From positions 1-16,612 of the forward strand of contig CAMOIK010000022.1 of NCBI GenBank assembly GCA_946615875.1: a stretch of DNA of 16,612 nt. The letters run 5' to 3'. This DNA comes from an uncultured Verrucomicrobiota bacterium. GTDB taxonomy: Bacteria > Verrucomicrobiota > Kiritimatiellia > RFP12 > UBA1067. The notes beneath the pieces were generated by a model. It was not told the DNA's origin, did not search any database, and worked only from the letters and a program-made list of their open reading frames with translations. Below, one piece after another: positions 1-7,794 of this stretch (positions within the stretch are counted from its first letter, which is position 1; every line of letters begins with the position of its first letter). The translations under genes were made by a program, and so were the position numbers.

Positions 1-510
1 CCGCCGCCGCCCGCCGTGACTGCCGCGGAAGCGGCCGTGGCGCCGCAGAAGGAGGCGAAGGAGTCTGCGCTCGCCGCGCCGAGCGCCGTCGCCGGGAGCG
101 CCGCCGCCGCGCCGAGGCGGACCGCGCGCCTCTTGCTGGTCGATGACTCCAAGATGAACCTGATGGTTCTCAAGGCTCTCCTGAAGCGGCTGGGATTCTT
201 CGACATCGAGACGGCGCCGGACGGCAAGGCCGCGTTCGAGCGCCTGAAGCAGAAGGACAAGCAGTCTTTCGACGCGATCCTCACCGACATGTGGATGCCG
301 GAGATGGACGGCGCGGGCCTGGCCTCCGCCGTGCGCGAGCATCCCGCGCTCTTCTCCATGCCCGTTTACGTGGTGACGGCGGACGTGGAGCTTCAGAAAG
401 ACTACGCCGAGAAGGGCTTCGACGACATCCTGCTCAAGCCAGTCACGCTCGATCTCCTCAAAGCAAAGTGCCGCAACCTCTTCGACGACAGGAAGGAACA
501 AGAGACATGA
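1..510 (+). CDS. Response-regulator receiver domain, C-terminal part of a probable hybrid histidine kinase (5' truncated by window)
   Basis: The frame is open from the first base to the TGA at 508-510, so the gene starts outside the window. A GTG at 16 is possible but not preferred. The visible protein has an Ala/Pro-rich linker of about 40 residues followed by a complete CheY-like receiver domain. Key residues are the acidic pair in LLVDDSK, the phospho-acceptor Asp in LTDMWMPEMDG (codon 286-288), the switch Thr in VVTAD and the conserved Lys in LLKPVT. A receiver placed after a flexible linker at the extreme C-terminus is the usual layout of hybrid sensor kinases, where it takes phosphate from the kinase core. 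A stand-alone regulator with a long N-terminal tail is the alternative. The stop overlaps the start of the next gene (ATGA). The receiver call is firm; the kinase part is inferred. Confidence 0.85.
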   Translation, partial: PPPPAVTAAEAAVAPQKEAKESALAAPSAVAGSAAAAPRRTARLLLVDDSKMNLMVLKALLKRLGFFDIETAPDGKAAFERLKQKDKQSFDAILTDMWMPEMDGAGLASAVREHPALFSMPVYVVTADVELQKDYAEKGFDDILLKPVTLDLLKAKCRNLFDDRKEQET

Positions 511-902
511 CAAAGCCAATCATACTCGCTCTGGCATCGTGCCTGTGCGCGACCGCGTTCGCCGCGCAGTGCGAAGGCGTCACGCAGAGCGGCGAGCGCT
601 GCAAGCGCGACGCCGCCGAAGGCTCCGCCTTCTGCATCGGCCACGCCGACCAGGCCAAGCAGACGGCGGCCGCCGCCGACAACAAGCAGAAGGACGACGG
701 CGCCTGCTGGGCCGTCACCGCCGCCGGCAAGCGCTGCAAGCGCAAAAAAGACGGCGAGAGCGACTACTGCAGGCAGCACGCGCCGTCGGTGAAGCCGGCG
801 AAGCCCGTTTCGCAGTGCCGCGCGATGACATACGAAGGCAAGCAGTGCGTCCGCAAGCCGGTGGAAGGCTCCCGCTACTGCGCACAGCACGGCGGCAAGT
901 GA
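507..902 (+). CDS. Small exported protein with three tandem Cys3-His (putative zinc-binding) repeats
   Basis: This 131-residue protein begins with a short basic start and a hydrophobic stretch ending in ATAFAAQ, a likely signal peptidase I site. A lipobox-like LASC at residues 9-12 makes a lipoprotein possible, though that signal would be very short. The mature part is three copies of one module, each with exactly C-x9-C-x10-C-x2-H. Each module has a conserved Gly before the second Cys and another Gly four residues before the third. A Lys/Ala-rich spacer of roughly 30 residues separates copies one and two. The pattern resembles small Cys/His domains of the DUF5763 type; this is recalled, not searched. 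Zn binding is inferred. The ATG at 507 overlaps the upstream stop, with a purine-rich AGGAAGGA before it, so translation is probably coupled to the kinase gene. Function is unknown. Confidence 0.85.
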   Translation: MTKPIILALASCLCATAFAAQCEGVTQSGERCKRDAAEGSAFCIGHADQAKQTAAAADNKQKDDGACWAVTAAGKRCKRKKDGESDYCRQHAPSVKPAKPVSQCRAMTYEGKQCVRKPVEGSRYCAQHGGK

Positions 903-917
903 CGGACGGCGAAGACG

Positions 918-2144
918 ATGAAGACGGCAAAGGCAAAGGCCATCGACGGCGGCGTGCTCGCCGCACGCGGCTTCCGCGCGGCGGGCGTCCCCGCCGCAAT
1001 CAAATATGAAGGGCGCAACGACGTGGCGCTGATCGTGGCGGATGCGCCATGCTCCGCCGCGGCGGTGTTCACCACGAACAAGGTGGCGGCAGCGCCGGTC
1101 ATCTACGACCGCATGGTGGCCAAGGGCGGGAAAGTCCAGGCCATCCTCGCCAATTCAGGGTGCGCCAACGCCTGCACGGGCGACGACGGCTACAGGGACG
1201 CCGAACTTGCCGCGCTGGCGACGGCAGGCGAGCTCGGCATCGACCCCAGGCACGTCATGGTGGCCTCCACCGGCGTGATAGGGCGGCGCCTGCCGATGGA
1301 TAGGCTGCTCGCGGGAATGAAGGCGGCGAAGGCGGCGCTCGGCGCCACCGAAGACCACGCCATGGCTGCGGCGAAGGCGATCATGACGACAGACACCAGG
1401 CCGAAGCAGGCCGCCGCGAGCGTAATGGTGGGCGGACGGCGCGTCATCGTCGGCGGCATGGCGAAGGGCTCGGGGATGATAGAGCCGAACATGGCCACCA
1501 TGCTGGCCTTCGTCACCACCGACGCCGCGATAGCGCCCGCGATGCTCCGCCGCGCCGTCAAGCTGGCGGTCGCGCGCAGCTTCAACCGCATCGTCGTGGA
1601 CGGCGACGAATCCACCAACGATTCGCTTTTCGTCATGGCGAGCGGCGCGGCCGGGAACGAGCCGATCGCCCGCGCCGGCGAGGATTTCGACGCATTCCTT
1701 TCCGCGCTGGAGATCGTGGCCGTGTCGCTGGCGCGCCAGATGGCGGCGGACGGCGAAGGCGCAACCAAGTTCGTCACGGTCTGCGTGAAAGGCGCGCGGA
1801 CCGCGCGCGACGCGGAGAGGGCGGCCCGCGCCGTGGCGAAGTCTCCTCTCGCCAAAACCTCGTGGTTCGGCAAAGACCCGAACTGGGGAAGGGTGCTCGC
1901 GGCTGTCGGCTATTCCGGCGCCGACGTGGTCGATATGAAGACAGAGGTGTTCTACGGCAGGGAGTGGGCGTTCAGGTGCGGCAAGGTCGCCGACGAACGC
2001 CAGCTCGCGCGCCTGGCCAAGGTGATGGAGAAGCCGGAGCTGGATGTCACGGTCGACCTGCATCTGGGCGTCCACGAGGCGAGGATCTACACTTGCGACT
2101 TCTCCCTCGACTACGTCCACATCAACGCCGACTACACCACCTAG
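918..2144 (+). CDS. argJ: Bifunctional glutamate N-acetyltransferase / ornithine acetyltransferase ArgJ
   Basis: ArgJ transfers the acetyl group from N-acetylornithine to glutamate, closing the cyclic arginine pathway in the cytoplasm. Bifunctional forms also use acetyl-CoA. The 408-residue length is normal. Family motifs are present: ANSGCANACTG near residue 78, STGVIG near 117 (the Thr-Gly oxyanion hole) and KGSGMIEPNMATMLAF. In the last motif, self-cleavage before Thr194 yields alpha and beta chains with Thr194 as the nucleophile. The C-terminus (NADYTT) is also typical. The gene lies 15 bases after the Cys/His-repeat gene with no clear Shine-Dalgarno. No other arginine gene is visible here, so it is not in an arg operon within this window. 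Mono- versus bifunctional activity cannot be read from the sequence. Confidence 0.96.
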   Translation: MKTAKAKAIDGGVLAARGFRAAGVPAAIKYEGRNDVALIVADAPCSAAAVFTTNKVAAAPVIYDRMVAKGGKVQAILANSGCANACTGDDGYRDAELAALATAGELGIDPRHVMVASTGVIGRRLPMDRLLAGMKAAKAALGATEDHAMAAAKAIMTTDTRPKQAAASVMVGGRRVIVGGMAKGSGMIEPNMATMLAFVTTDAAIAPAMLRRAVKLAVARSFNRIVVDGDESTNDSLFVMASGAAGNEPIARAGEDFDAFLSALEIVAVSLARQMAADGEGATKFVTVCVKGARTARDAERAARAVAKSPLAKTSWFGKDPNWGRVLAAVGYSGADVVDMKTEVFYGREWAFRCGKVADERQLARLAKVMEKPELDVTVDLHLGVHEARIYTCDFSLDYVHINADYTT

Positions 2145-2147
2145 GGG

Positions 2148-2231
2148 GCGTTCGCGGTTTGCGGTTCGCCCTCCACCCACCGCCCTCTGCCATCTACCCA
2201 CTACCATCTACCATCTATTCCACTGCCAACT
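2148..2231 (+). repeat. Degenerate 7-base tandem repeat filling the argJ-tolB spacer
   Basis: Almost the whole spacer divides into heptads in one register. It starts with three units of the CGGTTTG type (2148-2168). Then come CCCTCCA (2169), CCCACCG (2176), CCCTCTG (2183), CCATCTA (2190), CCCACTA (2197), and CCATCTA again at 2204 and 2211. Two weaker units follow. Three units are identical, two of them adjacent, and the rest drift gradually. A 7-base period cannot come from codon structure. No gene or terminator is visible in the gap. Confidence 0.8.
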
Positions 2232-2247
2232 GAGAGAAACTACGACC

Positions 2248-3387
2248 ATGAAGAGAACGATACTTGCGATTGCCGCGATGGCGGCGGCGGCGGCTATGGC
2301 GCTGACCGTCAATGTCGAACGCGAAGGAGTCGAGAAGATACCCGTCTCCATAGACGTCAAAGGGGACCAGGCCTTCGCGAAGTCGCTGCGCAGGAACCTC
2401 GAAATCTCCGGCGTGTTCCAGGTGCGCGGCAACGGCTCGATCCGCGTGACCGGCGCGACCGGCGCCTCCGTCCACGTCGAGGGGCGCGGGAAGGTGATGG
2501 GCTTCAACTCCGCCGCCAAGGACGCCAAGGCGCTGCGCAACGAGGCGCGCGCCCTCGCCGACAAGATGGTGGAGACCTACGGCGGGCAGAAGGGCTTCGC
2601 GCGCGACAGGATCGCGTTCGTCCGCCGCGAAGGACGCGCAGCGGAACTATACGCCTGCCATCCGGACGGCTACGACCTGCGCCGCCTCACCAACGACGGA
2701 CAGGAGGCCGTGGGCCCGCGCTGGAAGAACGCCTCCACGCTGTTCTACACGGGCTTCCTCGGCGCCGGCCCCAAGATCTACGAGGTCGATGCGCAGTCTG
2801 GCGCGAAGCGCCTCAAATGGAGTTTCAAGGGCCTGACGACCGGCGCCTGCGTCAGCCCCGACGGCAACAGGGTGGCGATCATCCTTTCCATCCACGGCAA
2901 CCCGGAGCTCTACGTCATCAACATGGCCAACAGTTCCTGGACGCGCCTCACCAACACGCGGAACGCCAGCGAGGGCCAGCCGGCATGGAGCCCCGACGGT
3001 CGCCAAATCGTCTATGTCTCCGACGAGACGCGCTATCCGCAGCTCTACGCAATCGACGTGGCCACCAAGGCTAAGCGCCGCCTCACTTCCTCCGGCGCGC
3101 AGAACGTCGATCCCGACTGGGGCCCCGACGGGCGCATCGCATACATCACGAAGCGCGGCGGGCAGTCGATGGTGGCCGTCATGGATCCGCGCAGCGGCGA
3201 CAAAGGAGCGCGTCTCGTCACCAAGCCCGGCTCGTGGGAGCATCCGTCGTGGGCGCGCGACAGCCGCCACGTGGTGGCTTCCCGCGACAACGCCTTGTTC
3301 ATCGTCGATACTCTGGAGGACGGCGACGAGCCGGTCCAGGTGTTTTTGAACAAGGGCAAGTGGATCACCCCGTCGTGGCAGAAGTAG
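2248..3387 (+). CDS. TolB-like periplasmic beta-propeller protein
   Basis: The 379-residue protein starts with a classic signal peptide (MKRT followed by an Ala-rich hydrophobic core, about 18 residues). A short N-terminal domain resembles the TolB N-domain. Several PD40/WD40-like blades follow, recognisable by SPDGNRVAI, WSPDGRQIVYVSD, WGPDGRIAYIT and a closing HPSWARDSRHVV. TolB is the periplasmic component of Tol-Pal, which maintains outer-membrane integrity. The segment before the first blade (GFARDRIAFVRR) matches the usual TolB junction. It is somewhat shorter than the roughly 430 residues of typical TolB, mainly in the N-terminal domain. No tolA, tolQ, tolR or pal is beside it, so it could be an orphan paralogue rather than the Tol-Pal TolB. 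The ATG at 2248 is chosen because it opens the signal peptide; upstream in-frame sequence runs through the heptad repeat. Confidence 0.82.
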   Translation: MKRTILAIAAMAAAAAMALTVNVEREGVEKIPVSIDVKGDQAFAKSLRRNLEISGVFQVRGNGSIRVTGATGASVHVEGRGKVMGFNSAAKDAKALRNEARALADKMVETYGGQKGFARDRIAFVRREGRAAELYACHPDGYDLRRLTNDGQEAVGPRWKNASTLFYTGFLGAGPKIYEVDAQSGAKRLKWSFKGLTTGACVSPDGNRVAIILSIHGNPELYVINMANSSWTRLTNTRNASEGQPAWSPDGRQIVYVSDETRYPQLYAIDVATKAKRRLTSSGAQNVDPDWGPDGRIAYITKRGGQSMVAVMDPRSGDKGARLVTKPGSWEHPSWARDSRHVVASRDNALFIVDTLEDGDEPVQVFLNKGKWITPSWQK

Positions 3388-3397
3388 AGGGTGGATC

Positions 3398-3432
3398 GCA
3401 AAGAGCGGAAAACCAACGACAAACGGCAATGC
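3398..3432 (+). repeat. Degenerate 7-base tandem repeat upstream of the HIT gene
   Basis: Five units are in register: GCAAAGA, GCGGAAA, ACCAACG, ACAAACG and GCAATGC. C is constant at position 2 and A dominates positions 3-5. The array takes up most of the spacer between the tolB-like stop and the HIT start. It is more degenerate than the array before tolB. Confidence 0.5.
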
Positions 3433-3434
3433 AT

Positions 3435-3842
3435 ATGGCAAACGATTGCATCTTCTGCAGGATAGCGGCGGGCGAGATACCGTGCTTCAAGGTGTATGAA
3501 GACGAACTGGTGCTGGCCTACCTCGACATCAATCCGTTTTCCGAAGGCCACACGCTGGTAATACCCAAGGCGCACTCCGCCGGCCTGCTCGACACCGACG
3601 ACGCCACGCTCGCCGCGTTGCTCTCGCGGGTGAAGAAGGTCGCCGCGCACATCAAGGAGGCGCTGCCGTGCGACGGCTTCAACATACTGCAGAACAACGG
3701 CGAGGCCGCCGGACAGACCGTGCGGCACATCCACTTCCACATAATCCCGCGCCGCAACGGCGATCCGCTCGCCTTCAGCAATTCGCCGGGCGACATGGAA
3801 AGGCTCAAGGCGCTGGCGCAAAGGATCGGCTTCGCGCAGTGA
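3435..3842 (+). CDS. HIT-family (HINT-type) nucleotide hydrolase
   Basis: This 135-residue cytoplasmic protein belongs to the histidine-triad superfamily, whose HINT branch hydrolyses purine nucleotide phosphoramidates and AMP-lysine type substrates. The histidine triad is HIHFHIIP with His98, His100 and His102; His100 is the expected nucleophile. The Zn ligands found in many bacterial members are present: Cys5 and Cys8 (CIFC), His47 and His98. The substrate-binding strand FNILQNNGEAAGQTV is also typical. I chose ATG 3435 (MANDCIFC) by family length. ATG 3429 is in frame and adds two residues. No Shine-Dalgarno is evident and the upstream spacer is a heptad array. The TGA overlaps the GTG start of the helicase gene (GTGA), so the pair is probably translationally coupled. 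Confidence 0.93.
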   Translation: MANDCIFCRIAAGEIPCFKVYEDELVLAYLDINPFSEGHTLVIPKAHSAGLLDTDDATLAALLSRVKKVAAHIKEALPCDGFNILQNNGEAAGQTVRHIHFHIIPRRNGDPLAFSNSPGDMERLKALAQRIGFAQ

Positions 3843-6139
3843 CGCCCGCCGAGTTCATAGACAATCCTGACTGGGCCGCGTTCCTCCCGGAGGAACGCGA
3901 GGCGGCGCGTGCGCGGCATCTGCCGGCGCACGAAGACTGCTCGCCGCTCGATCTCGAGAGCGCGGCGGCGCATCTCATGCGCGGCGGGACCCTCGGCGCA
4001 ATGCCCGGCTACGAGGAGCGTCCCGGGCAGATAGACATGCTGAAGGCGATCGCGCTGGCGTTCAACGCCCGCGAGCATCTGATGGTCGAGGCGGGGACGG
4101 GCGTGGGCAAATCGCTGGCATACCTGGTCCCTGCCATACTGTGGAGTTCGCTCAACGACACGTGCGTGGTCGTGTCCACCGCCACGCGCAACCTGCAGTC
4201 GCAGCTGCTGAAGAACGACATCCCGCGCGCGCTTGCCGTCCTCGGCGAAGGACGCACGGGGAAACCATTTCGCGTGGCGCTGTTGAAGGGCAGGGGCAAC
4301 TATCTCTGTCTGCGGGCGGTGGAGGAGTTCTTCGAGGCCGGATACTGGACGATGAGCGCGGACGACCAGGCGGCGATGCCGGGCTTCATCGAATGGCTGC
4401 ACGAGACGGAGGACGGCGACCTCGACTTCTATGACGCTCTCCCGCGCGGCATTCTGACCTGCCCTGGCGAGGAGTGCCCGGGCCGCCACTGCAGATACTA
4501 CTCGCGCTGTTTCGTGTACAAGGCGCGCAGGAAGGCGGCGGAGGCCGATCTGGTGGTGGTCAACCATTCGCTCGTCTTGGCCGAGGCGGCGTCGGCCGGG
4601 GAATATTCGCTGCTCCCGCCTTTCGGCCGCCTGGTGCTGGACGAGGCGCACAATCTGGAGGACATCGCGACGGAGCAGTTGAGCCGCGAGCTTTCGATGC
4701 CGGCGCTCATGCGCATACTCAACCGTCTCAGCCGGAGAGGGCGCGGCAAGGCGCAGAAGTCCAGCGGCATCCTCGCGTCCGTCACGCGGCAGGTGCAGCG
4801 CGGCGCGCTTCGCGGCGACGCGACCGGGCGCATCGCCCGCCTGGTCTCCGACGCGTCGGGCGCGATGGTTCGCGCGGTCGATGCCGCCGACGCATTCTTC
4901 GAGCTGGCCGCCCGCCTGCTCGCTCCGGCCGGCGGGCGCGACGTCTGCCGCTACCGCTGCGTGGCCGACGCGGCCGGCGGCAGGGTGCGCCAGCATTCAG
5001 TGAACGGCATCTTCGAGCCGTATGGTCCGCGCGACTGGGACGAAGGGGAGGCGGCGCGCTCGCAGGCTCGCCTCGAGACCAGTCTCGCGGCGCTTGTGAA
5101 CCTGCTGCACATGATCCGCGACGTTTTGTCGGAAGAAGGGGACGAGCGCAACCCGTCGCCGTTCGGCGACATCGCCCGGCAGATAGAGGGCGCGGCGGCG
5201 GCGCTGGTTGAGTTCGCCAACGACGCGGCGTTCGTAGTCGCCGGAGAGCGCGAGGACAACGCCTTCTGGATCGAGCGAGTGCGGCGGGAGCGCCGCCGCC
5301 CGCACGTCCGCCTGGTGGCGGCGCCGCTTTCCGTGGCGGATGCGCTGAACGAGATGCTATACAAGACGAAAGACTCGGTGGTCCTCTCCTCCGCCACGCT
5401 GCGCGTCGGCAACGATTTCCGCTACATGATGCGCCATCTCGGATGCGCGGAACGCTTCCGCGCCATGACGGCGCAGAGCCCGTTCGACTATCTGTCGCAG
5501 TCGCTCGTGCTGGCGACGGACTGGATGCGCGACCCCTCAGCCGACGGGCAGGGCTACGCGCACACCCTCGCGGCGATCATGCGAGACCTCTTCGCCGCCA
5601 CGCACGGCCGCGCACTGGTTCTCTTCACGAGCTACGAAATGATGCGCGGCGTCGCCGACGAGGCGCGCGGCGAGCTGGAAGAGGCCGGAGTGCGCCTCCT
5701 CGTCCAGGGCGAAGGCATGAACCGCGAGACGATGACGGCGGAACTGCGCAGCGCTGGCGACAGGACGGTGGTGTTCGGCGCGCAGTCGTTCTGGGAGGGG
5801 GTGGACGTGGCCGGGGAGGCGCTGAGCTGCGTCGTCATCGCGCGTCTGCCGTTCGCCCAGCGCGGCGACCCGATCGTCGAGGCGCGCAGCGAGAAGGTGG
5901 AGCGCGAGGGCGGCAGTTCGTTCAGGGACTACTACCTGCCGGAGGCGGTGATAAAGTTCCGCCAGGGCTTCGGGCGCCTCATCCGCTCCAAGTCCGACCG
6001 CGGCGTGGTGGTCGTGACCGATCCGCGCATCGTCACGAAAAACTATGGCGCGGTCTTCCGCCGCAGCATCCCCGCCACGACGCATTCGGTGGGCGACGCC
6101 GACGAACTGCTGGCGCGGGTCAGGGATTTCTTCTTGTGA
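3839..6139 (+). CDS. dinG: DinG/XPD-family ATP-dependent DNA helicase with Fe-S cluster motif
   Basis: This 766-residue superfamily 2 helicase is of the DinG/YoaA type, which unwinds DNA 5' to 3' in repair and R-loop removal. Motifs run in order: a Q-like RPGQ at 61-64; Walker A AGTGVGKS at 85-92; four candidate Fe-S cysteines at 157, 213, 218 and 224 (Cys208 is an alternative); Walker B DEAH at 268-271; and the C-terminal SFWEGVDV and QGFGRLIRSKSDRG motifs V and VI. The start is taken as GTG 3839, overlapping the HIT stop. Further in-frame sequence upstream lies over the HIT gene and has no family similarity. Spacing of the cysteines between Walker A and DEAH supports an XPD-like 4Fe-4S domain. 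DinG versus YoaA cannot be settled here. Confidence 0.93.
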   Translation: MTPAEFIDNPDWAAFLPEEREAARARHLPAHEDCSPLDLESAAAHLMRGGTLGAMPGYEERPGQIDMLKAIALAFNAREHLMVEAGTGVGKSLAYLVPAILWSSLNDTCVVVSTATRNLQSQLLKNDIPRALAVLGEGRTGKPFRVALLKGRGNYLCLRAVEEFFEAGYWTMSADDQAAMPGFIEWLHETEDGDLDFYDALPRGILTCPGEECPGRHCRYYSRCFVYKARRKAAEADLVVVNHSLVLAEAASAGEYSLLPPFGRLVLDEAHNLEDIATEQLSRELSMPALMRILNRLSRRGRGKAQKSSGILASVTRQVQRGALRGDATGRIARLVSDASGAMVRAVDAADAFFELAARLLAPAGGRDVCRYRCVADAAGGRVRQHSVNGIFEPYGPRDWDEGEAARSQARLETSLAALVNLLHMIRDVLSEEGDERNPSPFGDIARQIEGAAAALVEFANDAAFVVAGEREDNAFWIERVRRERRRPHVRLVAAPLSVADALNEMLYKTKDSVVLSSATLRVGNDFRYMMRHLGCAERFRAMTAQSPFDYLSQSLVLATDWMRDPSADGQGYAHTLAAIMRDLFAATHGRALVLFTSYEMMRGVADEARGELEEAGVRLLVQGEGMNRETMTAELRSAGDRTVVFGAQSFWEGVDVAGEALSCVVIARLPFAQRGDPIVEARSEKVEREGGSSFRDYYLPEAVIKFRQGFGRLIRSKSDRGVVVVTDPRIVTKNYGAVFRRSIPATTHSVGDADELLARVRDFFL

Positions 6140-6172
6140 CCCGGCGGGCGCAAACGACAAGGCACTGCTGAC

Positions 6173-6976
6173 ATGGACGAAAACGACACTGGGAAAACGG
6201 CTAAACCATGCTGCCTGACGATCGCGGGCAGCGACAGCGGCGGCAACGCCGGCATACAGGCGGACCTGCGCGCCTTCCACGCCTACAGGCTGCACGGCTG
6301 CACCGTCATTGCGGCGCTCACCGCGCAGAATCCGTTCGGCGTGTCGGCTGTCCATTCCGTGCCGCCCGATTTCGTGGCGGCGCAGCTTGACGCAGTTCTC
6401 GGCATCTACGGCATCCGCGCCTTGAAGACGGGAATGCTGGCCGACGCCGCCGTCATAGAGGCGGTCGCCGACCGTTTGCGCCCGCGCGCCGAAATCCTCA
6501 AGGTCGTGGACCCCGTCATGGTGGCGACGAGCGGCGCGAGGCTTGCGGACTCATCCGCCGTGGCCGCGTTGAAGGCTTCGCTCCTTCCGCTGGCCACCGT
6601 CGTGACGCCCAACATCCCCGAGGCGGAGACGCTGTGCGGGCGCAAGGCGTCTCCGGCGGAGATGGCCAGGGCCATACAAGGCGACTATGGCTGCGCAGTG
6701 CTCGTGAAGGGCGGGCACGGTGAGGGGGAATTCGCCGTGGATACGCTTTGCGACGCGGATGGCGAGATCATGGAGTTCTCGTCGCCCCGTATCGCCGACC
6801 CCGTCTCCACCCACGGGACGGGATGCTCGCTGGCCGCTGCGCTGGCCGCCGAGCTTGCGCTGGGGAGGCCCCTCGCCGCCGCAGTGCAGGGCGCGAAGGA
6901 CTACGTGCACGACGCCATCGCCGCATCGTGCCTGGTCGGAAAGGATTGCGGCGTGCTTGGGTTTGCGGAGCGCTAG
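6173..6976 (+). CDS. thiD: Hydroxymethylpyrimidine/phosphomethylpyrimidine kinase ThiD
   Basis: ThiD phosphorylates hydroxymethylpyrimidine twice to give the pyrimidine diphosphate used for thiamine synthesis. The 267-residue length and the ribokinase-like fold motifs fit: LTIAGSDSGGNAGIQADL near 15-32, KTGML at 85-89, DPVMVATSG at 113-121 and THGTGC with the catalytic-loop Cys218. It is a stand-alone ThiD with no fused ThiE domain, and no other thi gene is visible. A pyridoxal kinase role is possible, since the families overlap, but the motif set favours ThiD. It starts 33 bases after the helicase stop. That gap (6150-6172) again reads as weak heptads (GCAAACG, ACAAGGC, ACTGCTG). The next gene begins 2 bases after its stop. 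Confidence 0.93.
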   Translation: MDENDTGKTAKPCCLTIAGSDSGGNAGIQADLRAFHAYRLHGCTVIAALTAQNPFGVSAVHSVPPDFVAAQLDAVLGIYGIRALKTGMLADAAVIEAVADRLRPRAEILKVVDPVMVATSGARLADSSAVAALKASLLPLATVVTPNIPEAETLCGRKASPAEMARAIQGDYGCAVLVKGGHGEGEFAVDTLCDADGEIMEFSSPRIADPVSTHGTGCSLAAALAAELALGRPLAAAVQGAKDYVHDAIAASCLVGKDCGVLGFAER

Positions 6977-6978
6977 CC

Positions 6979-7794
6979 ATGGAAGAAAGACTCCAGAACA
7001 TTTTGGCGAAGGCGGGCGTGGCGTCGCGCAGGGGCGCCGCGGCGCTGATAGAGTCCGGCAGGGTGATCGTCAATGGCAGGCTGTGCCGGGAGCCTGGCGC
7101 GAGGTTCGATCCTGAGAGCGCGAGGGTGCTTGTCGACGGGAGGCGGATAGCCGTGCCGGAGCGCAAGCGCACGATCATGCTCTACAAGCCCGCAGGGGTG
7201 CTTTCAACGATGAGCGACCCGTTCGGCGGCGAGACCGTGGCCGACATCATGCGCGGCCAGGTGGCGGAGCGCCTGGTCCCGGTGGGGCGGCTCGACAAGG
7301 ATTCCGAAGGGCTGCTGCTGATGTCCAACGACGGCGACCTGACGCTGCGCCTGACCCATCCGAGGTTCGAGCACGTCAAGACGTATGTGGTGCGCGTGGC
7401 CGGAAGGTGGTCTGCGGAGAAGCTGGCGACGCTGCGCGGTCCCGTGGAGATGCCGGACGGCTACGTGACTCGGCCTGCCGAGGTTGCCGTGCTGAAGGAG
7501 CGGGAGGACAATGTGACGATCCTGGAGTTCCGATTGAGGGAAGGGCGCAAGCGGCAGATACGCTATATGTGCTCGGCCGCCCGCCTCGTAGTCCTTTCGC
7601 TCAAGCGCATCGCGATCGGGAGGCTTTCGCTTCCGCGCGACATGAGGCCTGGACAGTGGCGCGACCTCTCCAGCGAGGAGCAGGAAGAGCTCGGAGGCGC
7701 CCCCCAGGGTGCTGCGCACGGTGCGCGGCGCGAAACGCGATATGCAGTGAACAATCCAACGAACAGGCCAGACGGCCAATGCGAGGAACAATGA
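6979..7794 (+). CDS. RsuA/RluB-type rRNA pseudouridine synthase
   Basis: The 271-residue protein has an N-terminal S4 RNA-binding domain (MEERLQNILAKAGVASRR, to about residue 55). A pseudouridine synthase domain follows, with catalytic Asp106 in VGRLDKDSEGLLL and the family motifs MLYKPAGVLST, RLTHPRFEHVKTYVV and RKRQIRYMC. The group includes RsuA (16S U516), RluB (23S U2605) and RluF. RluB seems most likely from the S4 domain and overall layout, but the target base cannot be fixed here. The gene starts 2 bases after thiD with GGAG about 9 bases upstream. Its last 30 or so residues (from about 238) are a low-complexity polar tail unlike the family core. The corresponding DNA resembles the repetitive spacers elsewhere. 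The TGA overlaps the upp start (ATGA). Confidence 0.92.
   Translation: MEERLQNILAKAGVASRRGAAALIESGRVIVNGRLCREPGARFDPESARVLVDGRRIAVPERKRTIMLYKPAGVLSTMSDPFGGETVADIMRGQVAERLVPVGRLDKDSEGLLLMSNDGDLTLRLTHPRFEHVKTYVVRVAGRWSAEKLATLRGPVEMPDGYVTRPAEVAVLKEREDNVTILEFRLREGRKRQIRYMCSAARLVVLSLKRIAIGRLSLPRDMRPGQWRDLSSEEQEELGGAPQGAAHGARRETRYAVNNPTNRPDGQCEEQ

Noticed and set aside
1155..2207. Minus-strand open frame opposite argJ
   Set aside because: argJ is complete with catalytic motifs on the plus strand. The antisense product has no recognisable domain and its start lies in the heptad repeat.
2148..2231. CRISPR array
   Set aside because: Units are 7 bases with no spacers and no cas genes nearby. This is a tandem repeat, not a CRISPR.
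3518..4996. Long minus-strand open frame (492 codons) opposite the HIT and helicase genes
   Set aside because: It is antisense to genes with complete family motifs. Its translation is Arg/Ala/His-rich low-information sequence, as expected for a GC-rich shadow frame.
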